Assembly (NCBI GenBank): GCA_041393395.1
Contig: JAWKKG010000003.1
Coordinates: 310,001-374,000, forward strand
Direction of reading: 5' to 3'
DNA length: 64,000 nt
Origin: JAGQIB01 sp041393395
GTDB taxonomy: Bacteria > ARS69
The position numbers were made by a program, and so were the translations under genes. The notes under the pieces were generated by a model. The model worked only from the letters and a program-made list of their open reading frames with translations, did not search any database and was not told the origin of the DNA. Positions 53,444 through 60,915 of this stretch are shown here, one piece after another. Numbering within the stretch: the stretch's first letter is position 1; every line of letters begins with the position of its first letter.

Positions 53444-54043
53444 TCAGTCGCTGCGCGGCTGCCGGTTTCGCGGCCGGAGCTCGTCCGGGAACTCCTCGTC
53501 GAGGCGGTAGACGCGGGCCAGGTCCGAGAATCCGTCCTGGCCGCGAATGGACACGTCCAGGAATCGAACGTCGTTCTTCTCGCGCTTCGCATTTTCGAGC
53601 ATGCACTCGACCGTGCGCGGGATGACCTCGTTCTTGGGCCAGGCGAGGCGGATCGGCTGGCCGGTGCTCGAGTACGTGTCTTCGTCGATGTTGGAGAGAT
53701 CCATGACGACGCGGAGCGTGTCGCCGAACACGCCTTGCCAGCGCCGTTCCCCGCGCAGGATCGGCTCATCGTGCGGGACGAGGAAGAGGCGGACGCCGAG
53801 CAGATGGGCGGCATTGATGTTCCGGAATCCGCCATGGGAACCCTGGATCGAGTTCTCCGAGACCGTGCGAAGGACGAGGGCGCCGGGCGTGGCCAGGGAG
53901 CCGTCGGGCTCGACGTAGGGAACGTCGATGATCTGTGGTCCATCGAGGGATACGGGCTGCTTGACCTGCACGGGGACGTCGACGGTGCCCAGGGTGAACA
54001 GCGTGAGCGGGACGAGCAGGGTGAGCTGGAGGAGTCGATTCAT
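53444..54043 (-). CDS. Exported hypothetical protein
   Basis: A 199-residue protein with signal peptide (MNRLLQLTLLVPLTLFTLG). The mature part is globular with no cysteine pair or known motif (IDVPYVEPDGSLATPGALVL, NINAAHLLGVRLFLVPHDEP, FGDTLRVVMDLSNIDEDTYS). I do not recognise the family. It marks the last clearly GC-rich chromosomal-type gene before the lower-GC stretch that begins near 54.05 kb. Confidence 0.6.
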   Translation of the reverse strand: MNRLLQLTLLVPLTLFTLGTVDVPVQVKQPVSLDGPQIIDVPYVEPDGSLATPGALVLRTVSENSIQGSHGGFRNINAAHLLGVRLFLVPHDEPILRGERRWQGVFGDTLRVVMDLSNIDEDTYSSTGQPIRLAWPKNEVIPRTVECMLENAKREKNDVRFLDVSIRGQDGFSDLARVYRLDEEFPDELRPRNRQPRSD

Positions 54044-54062
54044 GGTTTCAGCTTCCGATTTG

Positions 54063-54533
54063 TCATCTGGCGATTCCGTCGGGTCGCCCCGATCGAGAGT
54101 CAGCCGTCCGCCCCATCGCGACCGTCGGGAAGTCCCCCGCGGGCCCTCGAAGGAGAGTTGGGGGGGATGGACGGCCGTCAGTCTCGACCGGGCTAGTCGC
54201 GAGCCACTCTACCAATCCCGAGGAACCCGACCTGCTTCCGTCCGTAGACCGGCTGCCGAATCTGATGGCGAGGGCGGTTGCAAACTCTGACAACGGCGCA
54301 GCAGAGGTGATGGGTTCGGTCGGATCTGCACTCTGGTCCGAAGGCGAGTACGCCTCGATTGCTTGAGCACGAATGCCCTCGCCCGCCAGACTTGGCTGTG
54401 TGTCATAGTCTACCCGCAACGTGGTGGATAGAATGATGTAGGAACGCGACTGTGTTCGTGGTCTGCGAATCGCCCACCCGTCAATCAGGAACATTCCCTG
54501 TGGTATAGTGATGCGCCCAGCACGCTGGGTCAC
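54063..54533 (-). CDS. Doubtful hypothetical ORF
   Basis: A 156-codon frame whose GTG overlaps the stop of the DUF4145-like gene (GTGA). Its composition (Ser/Arg/Thr-rich, no hydrophobic core pattern) is poor for a folded protein and I recognise no family. If it is not a gene, this is a 486-bp spacer holding only a short hairpin (CCCAGC / GCTGGG at 54517-54530). Confidence 0.25.
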   Translation of the reverse strand: MTQRAGRITIPQGMFLIDGWAIRRPRTQSRSYIILSTTLRVDYDTQPSLAGEGIRAQAIEAYSPSDQSADPTEPITSAAPLSEFATALAIRFGSRSTDGSRSGSSGLVEWLATSPVETDGRPSPPTLLRGPAGDFPTVAMGRTADSRSGRPDGIAR

Positions 54534-55144
54534 TCCCTCTGCGCCTCGCCTCCTCCATCACTCCAGCGGTTGGGTGCTTCTGTGATTGCCGTCGGACTCA
54601 CGACAGGCCTCATGTAGTCCTCGGCGCCGTCGAGTCGAATCACGAAATTGGCAACGAGCGCCCGGAACTCTCTCGCCGCAGCGTCAAACTCAGAAAAACC
54701 CCGATCACGATACGCTACATACCCGGGCTGGTGAATGAACGGCCGCGCCAGCTCCCGCACACGGTCACGATGAGCACCAGAGTCCAGGCTTGACGAGGCG
54801 GTCTCATGAGCAAACTCATTGCGGATCCTCCTGACCAAGTGTAGCGACCGGGCAAACTCGGGAGTGATCAGCCCAAGCCGGTACGCCGCGTGAATCCTGG
54901 CACTAAACGTGGAAAGGGGACCTTCGCCATCCAGCAACTCATCTCTCCCAGATGGATTCGGAAGCAACACATGCTGCAGCAGATTCCGAAGGCCAAGATC
55001 CAGGCGGGACGCTCCAAGGATCACTGCAGCGCGGTCGCTCTCGCTGCTGAAGTCCTCGACAAACGCTGTGTACGACTCATAGCCCAGCCTCACTGCAGCC
55101 GAATAGACAGATTCCTCGCGGTCAGCCTCCTCATCGGCCTGCAT
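54530..55144 (-). CDS. MltR/DUF4145-like protein
   Basis: A 204-residue helical cytosolic protein. The region SESDRAAVILGASRLDLGLRN then LLDGEGPLSTFSARIHAAYRLGLITPE and LHLVRRIRNEFAH is the hallmark of the MltR/DUF4145 superfamily, helical proteins often found in accessory and defence loci. GGAGGGGG precedes the ATG. A GTTAGAC box lies 22 bases upstream of the start, where an integron cassette junction would be. GC content is clearly lower than in genes outside the island. Confidence 0.72.
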   Translation of the reverse strand: MQADEEADREESVYSAAVRLGYESYTAFVEDFSSESDRAAVILGASRLDLGLRNLLQHVLLPNPSGRDELLDGEGPLSTFSARIHAAYRLGLITPEFARSLHLVRRIRNEFAHETASSSLDSGAHRDRVRELARPFIHQPGYVAYRDRGFSEFDAAAREFRALVANFVIRLDGAEDYMRPVVSPTAITEAPNRWSDGGGEAQRE

Positions 55145-55166
55145 CGACCCCCTCCGTGAGATCTGT

Positions 55167-55190
55167 GTCTAACGTGTTGCGCTCTAGCCG
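55167..55190 (-). other. Half attC-like site (R' box) before the DUF4145-like gene
   Basis: On the minus strand GTTAGAC (55173-55167) matches the integron core-site consensus GTTRRRY. It is preceded by GAGCGC and a 5-6 base spacer, as in the two fuller sites further right. It lies 22 bases before the next start codon. No matching RYYYAAC half is found nearby; the IS110 remnant to the right may have removed it. Confidence 0.35.
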
Positions 55191-55427
55191 TGGGCGGCGG
55201 TGGCGTCGTCCTGGCTCTGCCAGCACCGTGACGCTGGCGACCGGCTCATCACGGGATGAGGCAGACTCGACAACGCTCGGTCTTCGGGGCCGATATCAAG
55301 CTCGGGTCGCCTCTCCCGTTCCGTAGCCCAACTCTAACAGTCGCCCGGTCCATGAGCCCGTATCCAAGAGCGCGAGCCCTGTTGCGAACGGAGATTACCA
55401 CGTACGTCGGAATGAATCGACGTCCGC

Positions 55428-55818
55428 ATGGACCGACACATTTACGACGACCTCTCGACTCGGCGCGATCTGCTGCGGACCGTACCGCCCGTTGGAGACG
55501 GGACCGTCCGGATTCCCCTCGCGGACCTCCCGGAACTCGGCTCCATCGGCAGAAAGGAGATCGCGTCACTCGTCGAGGTGGCGCCCATCGCTTGCGACAG
55601 CGGTCAGCGAAGATGACGTCGCTACGTGGAAAGAGGGCGAGCGTCAGTACGATCCGCAGCCTACATGGCTGGCCTCAACGCCGCGCGCTTCAATCCTTCT
55701 ATGACCGCCTGATCGCGTCGGGGAAGCCACCGAAGGCCGCCATCATCGCCATCGCGAGGAGGATGCCCGTCGAGCTCAACCCATGCTGCGGGATCAGAAC
55801 TCGTGGGCGCACGCTTGA
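55428..55818 (+). pseudogene. IS110/IS1111 family transposase remnant (C-terminal domain, frameshifted)
   Basis: Three successive frames together spell the IS116/IS110/IS902 C-terminal domain. The first reads RDLLRTVPPVGDGTVRIPLA then LPELGSIGRKEIASLVEVAP and DSGQRR. After a frameshift comes RRYVERGRASVRSAAYMAGL then NAARFN. After another comes FYDRLIASGKPPKAAIIAIA then ARRM, with the end MLRDQNSWAHA-stop in a third frame. At least three frameshifts make it dead. It ends 20 bases from a half attC-like site; some IS1111-group elements are known to target attC sites. The 5' part of the element is not recognisable. Confidence 0.75.
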
Positions 55819-55829
55819 CTAGCCACCAC

Positions 55830-55844
55830 AGTCGCTAGTTGGGC
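55830..55844 (-). other. Half attC-like site (R''-L'' arm) after the DUF5131 gene
   Basis: On the minus strand GCCCAAC, a 2-base spacer and GCGACT (55844-55830) begin 24 bases after the DUF5131 stop. Box, spacer and arm length are the same as in the attC-like sites at 57909 and 60106. The pairing right arm is missing; the IS110 transposase remnant occupies its place. Confidence 0.4.
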
Positions 55845-55868
55845 ACCATCAAGCACGTCAGGCGGCGA

Positions 55869-56645
55869 CTACCGAAACAAGCTCGTCTCGGCGCCTCGCA
55901 ATCGTCCGGTTGGATACTCGTCCCAAGTGCGGTTCTCAAGTTCTCGGCCCGCGGCCTTCTTGTTCACGCCGCCCCACTGCTTGAAGAAGAACGGGATTCC
56001 TGCATCATTGCACTGATCTCGAATATCGAGTGCCCAGGCGGCGTCCATGGGACGGGCCTTGCGACCGCTCTCACCTCCAACGATGACCCAGTTGATGAGG
56101 TCAGGGCCGATCACGGCCCGCAAGTCTAGAGGACCGAGAAGGGGCTCACAGGACATGAAGCGAACCGTTGACGGGAGTGAGGCTATGCGCTCGGCCCGCC
56201 AAAGGTATGCCTGAGTCTCAACGCTAGTGCCCAACCAGATATGCGGCGCCGTGGCGCCGAGTTGTCCGAGTTGGTGCTCACGCCTCTTAACATACTCCGT
56301 CATTCGATCGGCCCGCTTCGTGAGTACCTGAAACTGGTGCCAGTTCGCCCGTAGCATGGTTCTGAACGTGCGGTCTACGAACCGATACGGGACGTTCTCG
56401 TGAAACAGGTCGCTCATCGAGTTGACGAAGATGCGCTTGGGCTTCTTCCAGAGGAGTGGGAGCTCAAGGCGATCGGGCCACAACTTGAGATCGAACCCTT
56501 GCTCATACGGATGGCCGCGGACCCCTCGCCATCTTTCGGCGAGGGTCTCAGCATAGCAGTGCTTGCATCCGGGACTCACCTTCGTACAGCCCGTCACCGG
56601 GTTCCACGTGGCGTCCGTCCACTCGATAGTCGATTGCTGCGCCAT
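55869..56645 (-). CDS. DUF5131 (phage Gp37/Gp68-like, three-Cys-motif) protein
   Basis: A 258-residue protein: MAQQSTIEWTDATWNPVTGC, then TKVSPGCKHCYAE. Cys20, Cys27 and Cys30 form the three-Cys motif, suggestive of an Fe-S or radical-SAM-like centre, followed by FVNSMSDLFHE, LTKRADRM and WVIVGGESGRKARPM. The family is widespread in phages and mobile DNA and is typically encoded beside TcmP, as here (2-base gap). Its biochemical role is not established; nucleic-acid modification or phage defence are candidates. Lower GC than the chromosome suggests transfer. Confidence 0.88.
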   Translation of the reverse strand: MAQQSTIEWTDATWNPVTGCTKVSPGCKHCYAETLAERWRGVRGHPYEQGFDLKLWPDRLELPLLWKKPKRIFVNSMSDLFHENVPYRFVDRTFRTMLRANWHQFQVLTKRADRMTEYVKRREHQLGQLGATAPHIWLGTSVETQAYLWRAERIASLPSTVRFMSCEPLLGPLDLRAVIGPDLINWVIVGGESGRKARPMDAAWALDIRDQCNDAGIPFFFKQWGGVNKKAAGRELENRTWDEYPTGRLRGAETSLFR

Positions 56646-56647
56646 GG

Positions 56648-57781
56648 CTACTCTCCGCTGAAGGAGATTGTGGTGCCGATCGGGTAGGTGTTCTTGCGCC
56701 GAGGCTTGCCATCAGCCTTGATAGATTCCACCTTGATCGAACGACCCTCGAAGCCTCCCTGTGCCTCAAGCAGCTTCAGAGCCGCCGTAGCGTGCTTCTC
56801 AAGATAGATAGTTTCGTCGCGAGCGTACTCCTTGACCACTTCCGATCGTACCGTCTCTCCGCTGAACCGTCGAACGAGCAGTACGGCCAGGCCCTTCTCG
56901 GGCTCCGCGGTAAAGAGGACTTCCTGATCACGGTCCTTCCCATCGGAGAAAGAGAATTCGCCGCTACCGTCGAGCTTCCACATGGCCTGCTTCATCCTGT
57001 CATGGCCAAGGTGGTGGTTCCCGGCGAACACGAGATCGTAGAGGTGTCGATTCTTGCTGTTTCGCATCTCGAAGAGCCGTACGAACCTCGCGACGCGACG
57101 TAGGGACTCTTCGTACAGCTTCCGAGCCAGCAGAACGCGCGCGTGTGCGCTGTTGAGCTTCGCCAGTTGCGCCGCAGCGTCCGGGTGGCCGCAGAGTTCG
57201 TTAATCCGGTCTGGGATTCTGTCAGGAAACCGTTGAAGGGGCATGTTCATGAAGGTGATGAGCACTTCTGTACCTTCATGGCCAAGCAGGCGCTCAATGA
57301 GGCTAAACGGCAGCCCGCTGATCCCGAACGGATCAATGAGGGCGAATGTCGGCGCGAGACGGAGCCCGTTCTCGTCTATGTAGTCTAGTGTGCTTGAGAG
57401 TGCCGTCTCGAAGTCCTCATTACGAACTTGGCAATTGAAGTTGCTCGGAAGGTCCAGCTCGTCAATCTCGCGTCGAAGGTGCTCCGCTCTCTGTGGATCA
57501 TTCTCGACAAACACGAACACGAGCTCTGCGTTGAGAAGTGCCGTATGGTTCCGTGCTACGTCGAGCGCAATGAGCGGCGATCCGGTCTCCCCACTGCTGT
57601 AGCGACCGGGACCGGCAAAGCCGTCATAATAGACAATGCGACGCGTTGCGGGACTGATCGGAATGGAGACACGGGGGTTGGCCAAGATCGGAAACCAAGC
57701 GGATAGGTAGTTCCTGAGAATGTCATGTTTGGCTTTCGTATGCGGATCGAGATCCCAGATCGTAGTTCGCGGAGCAGCCAC
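56648..57781 (-). CDS. tcmP: Three-Cys-motif partner protein TcmP
   Basis: A 377-residue protein. The start TTIWDLDPHTKAKHDILRNY then LSAWFPIL, the loop IVYYDGFAGPGRYSSGETGS, and ALIDPFGISGLPFSLIERLL match the TcmP family, a methyltransferase-like fold (GFAGPG resembles a SAM loop). The C-terminal part (RSIKVESIKADGKPRRKNTY) is a winged-helix-like region. GTG 57781 has GGGGAG 5 bases upstream and matches the family N-terminus. It is paired with DUF5131, and the two lie in one probable gene cassette between attC-like sites. The function is unknown. Confidence 0.88.
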   Translation of the reverse strand: MAAPRTTIWDLDPHTKAKHDILRNYLSAWFPILANPRVSIPISPATRRIVYYDGFAGPGRYSSGETGSPLIALDVARNHTALLNAELVFVFVENDPQRAEHLRREIDELDLPSNFNCQVRNEDFETALSSTLDYIDENGLRLAPTFALIDPFGISGLPFSLIERLLGHEGTEVLITFMNMPLQRFPDRIPDRINELCGHPDAAAQLAKLNSAHARVLLARKLYEESLRRVARFVRLFEMRNSKNRHLYDLVFAGNHHLGHDRMKQAMWKLDGSGEFSFSDGKDRDQEVLFTAEPEKGLAVLLVRRFSGETVRSEVVKEYARDETIYLEKHATAALKLLEAQGGFEGRSIKVESIKADGKPRRKNTYPIGTTISFSGE

Positions 57782-57908
57782 GGAGACTCCCCTCGGGGCT
57801 CGCCCTGTGCGATTCCAATTGACGCCCAAGGGTGAGAGCCAGTCTCGCGAGAATGGTGTCGTCTATGTCATGATGTAAACGATTGATATCGACAGTGGCG
57901 CGATGGCG

Positions 57909-58011
57909 ACCCAACGCCCTGCCGCTCGGCTGCGGGCCGGGTTGGCGCGGCCCATGCGTCAGCATGGGGCGTGACAAACCGGATCCGTCAGTCTGCAGCG
58001 GCTTGTTAGGC
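57909..58011 (-). other. attC-like recombination site (integron cassette junction)
   Basis: On the minus strand: GCCTAAC, 2-base spacer, GCCGCT, a ~65-base structured centre (with hairpin CATGC-GTCA-GCATG), AGCGGC, 5-base spacer, GTTGGGT. The outer boxes fit RYYYAAC and GTTRRRY and pair with each other. The inner 6-bp arms pair perfectly, with the asymmetric 2/5 spacing expected of an attC fold. It starts 7 bases after the stop of the preceding minus-strand gene. The total of 103 bp lies within the known attC size range. Confidence 0.6.
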
Positions 58012-58263
58012 GACCCCTCTAGTCATCCTTGTCCTCTGGCAAAGCTCCCTCGGCTGCGACGCCTCCACTTGTGCCCAACAGATCTCTGACAATACGTGCC
58101 AGCCGGGCTGCGCGGCCCTGGTAGATCTGGTATCCACCGATACTAAGAGACACAAACAGGGCAACGATGGAGACCCAGAAGCTGGTGGTGGAGCGGGCCA
58201 AGTGGAAGTCCCCCGGAATCGTGGACACATCCTGGGCTATGATTTGCACCCAAGGAGGAGTCC

Positions 58264-58548
58264 ATGGCAGGGATCCGGTATTCGCAGGAGTTCAGGGATG
58301 AGGCGGTCCGGCAGGTCACGGAGCGCGGCCACTCGGTTGCTGATGTAGCGGAGCGCCTCGGCGTCACCGCACACACGCTGTACCGATGGGTTCGAGCAGC
58401 GCGTCCGCCGAAGACGGAGCGGGAGGCGGCAGATCTCCGCAAAGCGAACGACGAGATCAAACGCCTGGAGAAAGAGCTCCGCCGCACGCGCGAAGAGCGG
58501 GACATCCTAAAAAAAGCCGCGGCGTACTTCGCAAAGGACCCCGACTGA
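58264..58548 (+). CDS. IS3 family transposase OrfA
   Basis: A 94-residue DNA-binding protein: RYSQEFRDEAVRQVTERGHS then VADVAERLGVTAHTLYRWV (HTH_Tnp_1), then a leucine-zipper-like helix (LRKANDEIKRLEKELRRTRE) ending DILKKAAAYFAK. AAGGAGGA precedes the ATG. The run of seven A and a G at 58509-58516 is a classical slippery site; a -1 shift there makes the OrfAB transposase. Confidence 0.93.
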   Translation: MAGIRYSQEFRDEAVRQVTERGHSVADVAERLGVTAHTLYRWVRAARPPKTEREAADLRKANDEIKRLEKELRRTREERDILKKAAAYFAKDPD

Positions 58549-59420
58549 GGTACGCCTTCATTCGCGACCATCGTGGCGAGTTCCGTGTGCGCACGATGTG
58601 TCGAGTGCTCGGGGTGGCGAGGAGCGGTTTCTATGCGTGGCTTCGCGAGCCGTTGTCGGCGCGCGCTCGTGACGATCAACGCCTCGTCGCGCGGATCCGG
58701 ACGTTTCATGCGGAGAGCGACTCGTCGTACGGCAGCCCACGGATCTTCAAGGATCTGCGGGAGGCCGGCGAGTCGTGCAGCCTCAACCGGGTCGCCCGTC
58801 TGATGCGGCGCCACAAGATCCGAGGGCACCATCGGTACAAGAAGCCGCGCTTCGTGGCGGGGCGCCCTTCCACCGTCGCTCCGAACCGACTCGAGCGGAA
58901 GTTCGAACAGGACCAGCCGAACCGGGCATGGGTCACGGACATCACCTACGTCAGAACCCTGGAAGGGTGGCTGTACCTGGCGGTCGTGATCGATCTCTTC
59001 TCGCGCCGCGTCGTCGGCTGGTCTATGCAGCGCCGGATCGATCGGCATCTCGTTCTCCAGGCATTGCTGATGGCCGTGCGCCGGCGCCGGCCGACGTCGA
59101 AGGTTCTGATCCACTCGGACCAGGGCTCGCAGTTCGGCAGCGACGACTGGCACCGCTTCTGCCGAGACCACGGCCTGGTGCCGAGCATGAGTCGCCGCGG
59201 CAACTGCTGGGACAACGCGGTCGTGGAGTCGTTCTTCGGCTCGCTGAAGAAGGAGAGGATCCGAGGAGGGACGTACCGGACCCGGGATGTTGCGCGGGCC
59301 GACTTGTTCGATTACATCGAAGTGACGTACAATCGCAGACGTCGTCACAGCCATCTCGGCGACGTCAGTCCCGAGGCTTTCGAGGAAGCCTCAAAGCTGG
59401 CTCTTGAGGTGTCTACGTGA
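58515..59420 (+). CDS. IS3 family transposase OrfB (expressed by -1 frameshift from OrfA)
   Basis: About 300 codons in the -1 frame relative to OrfA, with no good independent start, so made as an OrfAB fusion by slippage at 58509-58516. It contains HTH_21 (RTMCRVLGVARSGFYAWLRE) and the rve integrase core. DDE residues are in WVTDITY, HSDQGSQFGS and NAVVESFFGSLKKE. It ends with the IS3-type SHLGDVSPEAFEE. The TGA lies inside the right inverted repeat. Nothing is disrupted. Confidence 0.92.
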   Translation, partial: SRGVLRKGPRLRYAFIRDHRGEFRVRTMCRVLGVARSGFYAWLREPLSARARDDQRLVARIRTFHAESDSSYGSPRIFKDLREAGESCSLNRVARLMRRHKIRGHHRYKKPRFVAGRPSTVAPNRLERKFEQDQPNRAWVTDITYVRTLEGWLYLAVVIDLFSRRVVGWSMQRRIDRHLVLQALLMAVRRRRPTSKVLIHSDQGSQFGSDDWHRFCRDHGLVPSMSRRGNCWDNAVVESFFGSLKKERIRGGTYRTRDVARADLFDYIEVTYNRRRRHSHLGDVSPEAFEEASKLALEVST

Positions 59421-60067
59421 TCGGGGGACTTCCAAAGTACCGCTCCACCAGGGAGTTCTTGTCGACCAACTCGGCTGCGACCTTGTCAACCTCTGGCCTG
59501 ATCGCCTCGTAGTTCTGGCCGCTCTTAATCCGAATGTTTTCGAAAATATCCCTCTGGCCGGACATGAGTGCGTCAAAGGGATTCCGCTGGGAGTGCTCGT
59601 CAATCATCACCGTGACTGGCTGAACGAGAGAGTCCAACCCCGCATTCTCAAGGAAGAGCGACGATCGGATGTCCTCGAGTACTTTGGAAAGCGGGGTGTC
59701 CGCGGAGTATTGCTCCTCGCCTGCAGTGAATACCTGTGTCAGCCTTCGCCTCGCTATGGCCCTATTCTCATAGATGTTCCGCACAGTCCTCAGGTCTGCT
59801 CCGTTCCCTATCGCGCCGAGCAGTGTCGTTTGGAGGACCTTCTTGTCAACCACGCCAGTGCTTCCATCGCGGAGAAGGACCGTTGTCGACATGCTGGTCC
59901 CCAGCAGAGCGAGCGCCATTGGAACGAAAAGAGAAATGTTGTTCCAGAATCTCCTTCTAGTGTGTCTCGCCACCGTGGCTCTCCGGAGTTCCAAGAGCTC
60001 GCGTTGGAGACGCTCCGCTTCCGCGGTAACGGCTCTTGTTTCGGACGCCTCGTGTTCTTTCTCCATT

Positions 60068-60081
60068 CCCCCCCCCCCCCC
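60068..60081 (-). repeat. Poly-G tract (G14) abutting the start codon
   Basis: Fourteen consecutive C on the plus strand, i.e. G14 then A then ATG on the coding strand of the interrupted membrane-protein gene. It sits exactly where a Shine-Dalgarno sequence should be. Such homopolymers slip during replication and are classic phase-variation switches. The count may also be affected by sequencing error. Confidence 0.6.
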
Positions 60082-60105
60082 GCCTAGCGGATGTCACGCT
60101 TCGTC

Positions 60106-60138
60106 GCCTAACGTCGTCCGCTGCAAGCGCTGTTGGGC
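60106..60138 (-). other. Short attC-like site
   Basis: On the minus strand: GCCCAAC, 2-base spacer, CGCT, 3-base loop, AGCG, 6-base spacer, GTTAGGC. The outer boxes fit RYYYAAC / GTTRRRY and the spacing asymmetry (2 then 6) is the same as at 57909-58011. It begins 12 bases after the stop of the exported protein at 60151. At 33 bp it is shorter than usual attC sites, so it may be a minimal or decayed site. Confidence 0.45.
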
Positions 60139-60150
60139 TGCGGTCTCCAA

Positions 60151-60678
60151 CTACTCACCCAGCAGGCCGGCGCGGCACAATGCCAGGAGGATGCGTGCGT
60201 CGGCTCTCGGATCAATCTCGCGTGCGGGGTCTATCTCGGTTCTGCCAAAGTAGATTGAAAACTGCGGACTGTCCGTCCACCGATCGCCAACCGGTCGCGC
60301 ACCGAGCATGGGAATCTCCACATATGGCCCTGCGAGTCCCGCCTGCGACGATGATAGGCTCCGGTTCCAGAAGGGTCCTGAGTAGATGGTCTCACCATCA
60401 ACTCGAACGCAGAACTGTCGGTCGAATGACGAGCCAGTGACTAGGCCTTGCCACTCTGCGTTCTCACGAAGTCGAACTAGCGCTTGCTCTGATAGAAAGA
60501 TCGTGTGGCGTCGCGGGTCGTACCTCTCGATGTCCCGCTCGGAAAGGATGACCTCGCAGCTCCCGCCTCGAATGACGCCGAACGCGAATCCACTCTCCCT
60601 GGACTCCTGCGCGGCAGATGGCGCTGCGAAGATGATCCCGAGGGTCAGCGTCGCAAGGCTGAATCGGCTCAGTGCCAA
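60151..60678 (-). CDS. Exported hypothetical protein in a probable gene cassette
   Basis: A 175-residue protein with signal peptide (MALSRFSLATLTLGIIFAAP, cut near SAAQ). The mature part (FAFGVIRGGSCEVILSERDI, FLSEQALVRLRENAEWQGLV then TGSSFDRQFCVRVDGETIYSGPF) has two cysteines and no known motif. It lies between a GTTAGGC box (60746-60752) and an attC-like site starting 12 bases after its stop, the layout of a single-gene integron cassette. Base composition is less GC-rich than in flanking chromosomal genes. Confidence 0.65.
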   Translation of the reverse strand: MALSRFSLATLTLGIIFAAPSAAQESRESGFAFGVIRGGSCEVILSERDIERYDPRRHTIFLSEQALVRLRENAEWQGLVTGSSFDRQFCVRVDGETIYSGPFWNRSLSSSQAGLAGPYVEIPMLGARPVGDRWTDSPQFSIYFGRTEIDPAREIDPRADARILLALCRAGLLGE

Positions 60679-60745
60679 ACCGCACTTCCTTCAGAGCGGC
60701 CGAGGACGCGACCTAGACAAAGCCCCGAGGTTCGCTGATGTACCC

Positions 60746-60752
60746 GCCTAAC
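60746..60752 (-). other. GTTAGGC core-site box, possible right end of the cassette array
   Basis: On the minus strand GTTAGGC matches the GTTRRRY core of attI/attC sites and lies 67 bases before the exported-protein start. No complementary RYYYAAC half is visible within about 150 bases to the right. It could be an attI-like end, a decayed attC, or chance. The 60679-60915 gap holds nothing else I can support. Confidence 0.3.
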
Positions 60753-60915
60753 TAGACTTCGACGGAGCCGCCCACTTGCGGTTCCACTGCAAGGCGCACA
60801 GCATAGAGCGGCGCATCGCGTGCAATCAAGTGCCTGGCATGTGCGATCGGGGCCAGACATCCGAGATAGCCGGGTCCGGAGAGCGGGTTCGACTGGCCGG
60901 CGGGATCCTTGCATG

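Larger units (their letters stand above)
58203..59434 (+). mobile_element. Complete IS3 family insertion sequence (1,232 bp)
   Basis: Bounded by 26-bp imperfect terminal inverted repeats starting TGGAAGTCCCCCG (21 of 26 positions agree). It is flanked by a 3-bp target duplication AAG (58200-58202 and 59435-59437), the size expected for IS3 elements. It encodes OrfA and OrfB with an A7G slippery run between them and an intact DDE triad. The ends, duplication and open frames are all intact, so the insertion looks recent and the element potentially active. Confidence 0.93.
58019..60066 (-). pseudogene. Two-TM membrane protein gene interrupted by an IS3 element
   Basis: Removing the IS (58203-59434) and one copy of the AAG duplication joins 60066-59438 to 58202-58019 into one uninterrupted 270-residue frame, reading VERYLARSTTSFWVS across the junction. 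The protein has an N-terminal coiled coil (about 1-38), a TM helix (about 42-60), a soluble middle (with LQTTLLGAIGNGADLRTVRN) and a C-terminal TM helix (FWVSIVALFVSLSIGGYQIY). No family is recognised. With the IS in place the frame ends early at SPPIT-stop, supplied by the IS end. A run of 14 G directly precedes the start codon. Confidence 0.8.

Noticed and set aside
54517..54530. CCCAGC / GCTGGG hairpin after the DUF4145-like gene as the last attC
   Set aside because: The outer boxes lack the required AAC/GTT core, so it does not meet the attC pattern.
57723..57977. 84-codon minus-strand frame overlapping the tcmP start
   Set aside because: It runs through the attC-like site, has no ribosome site and no recognisable protein pattern.
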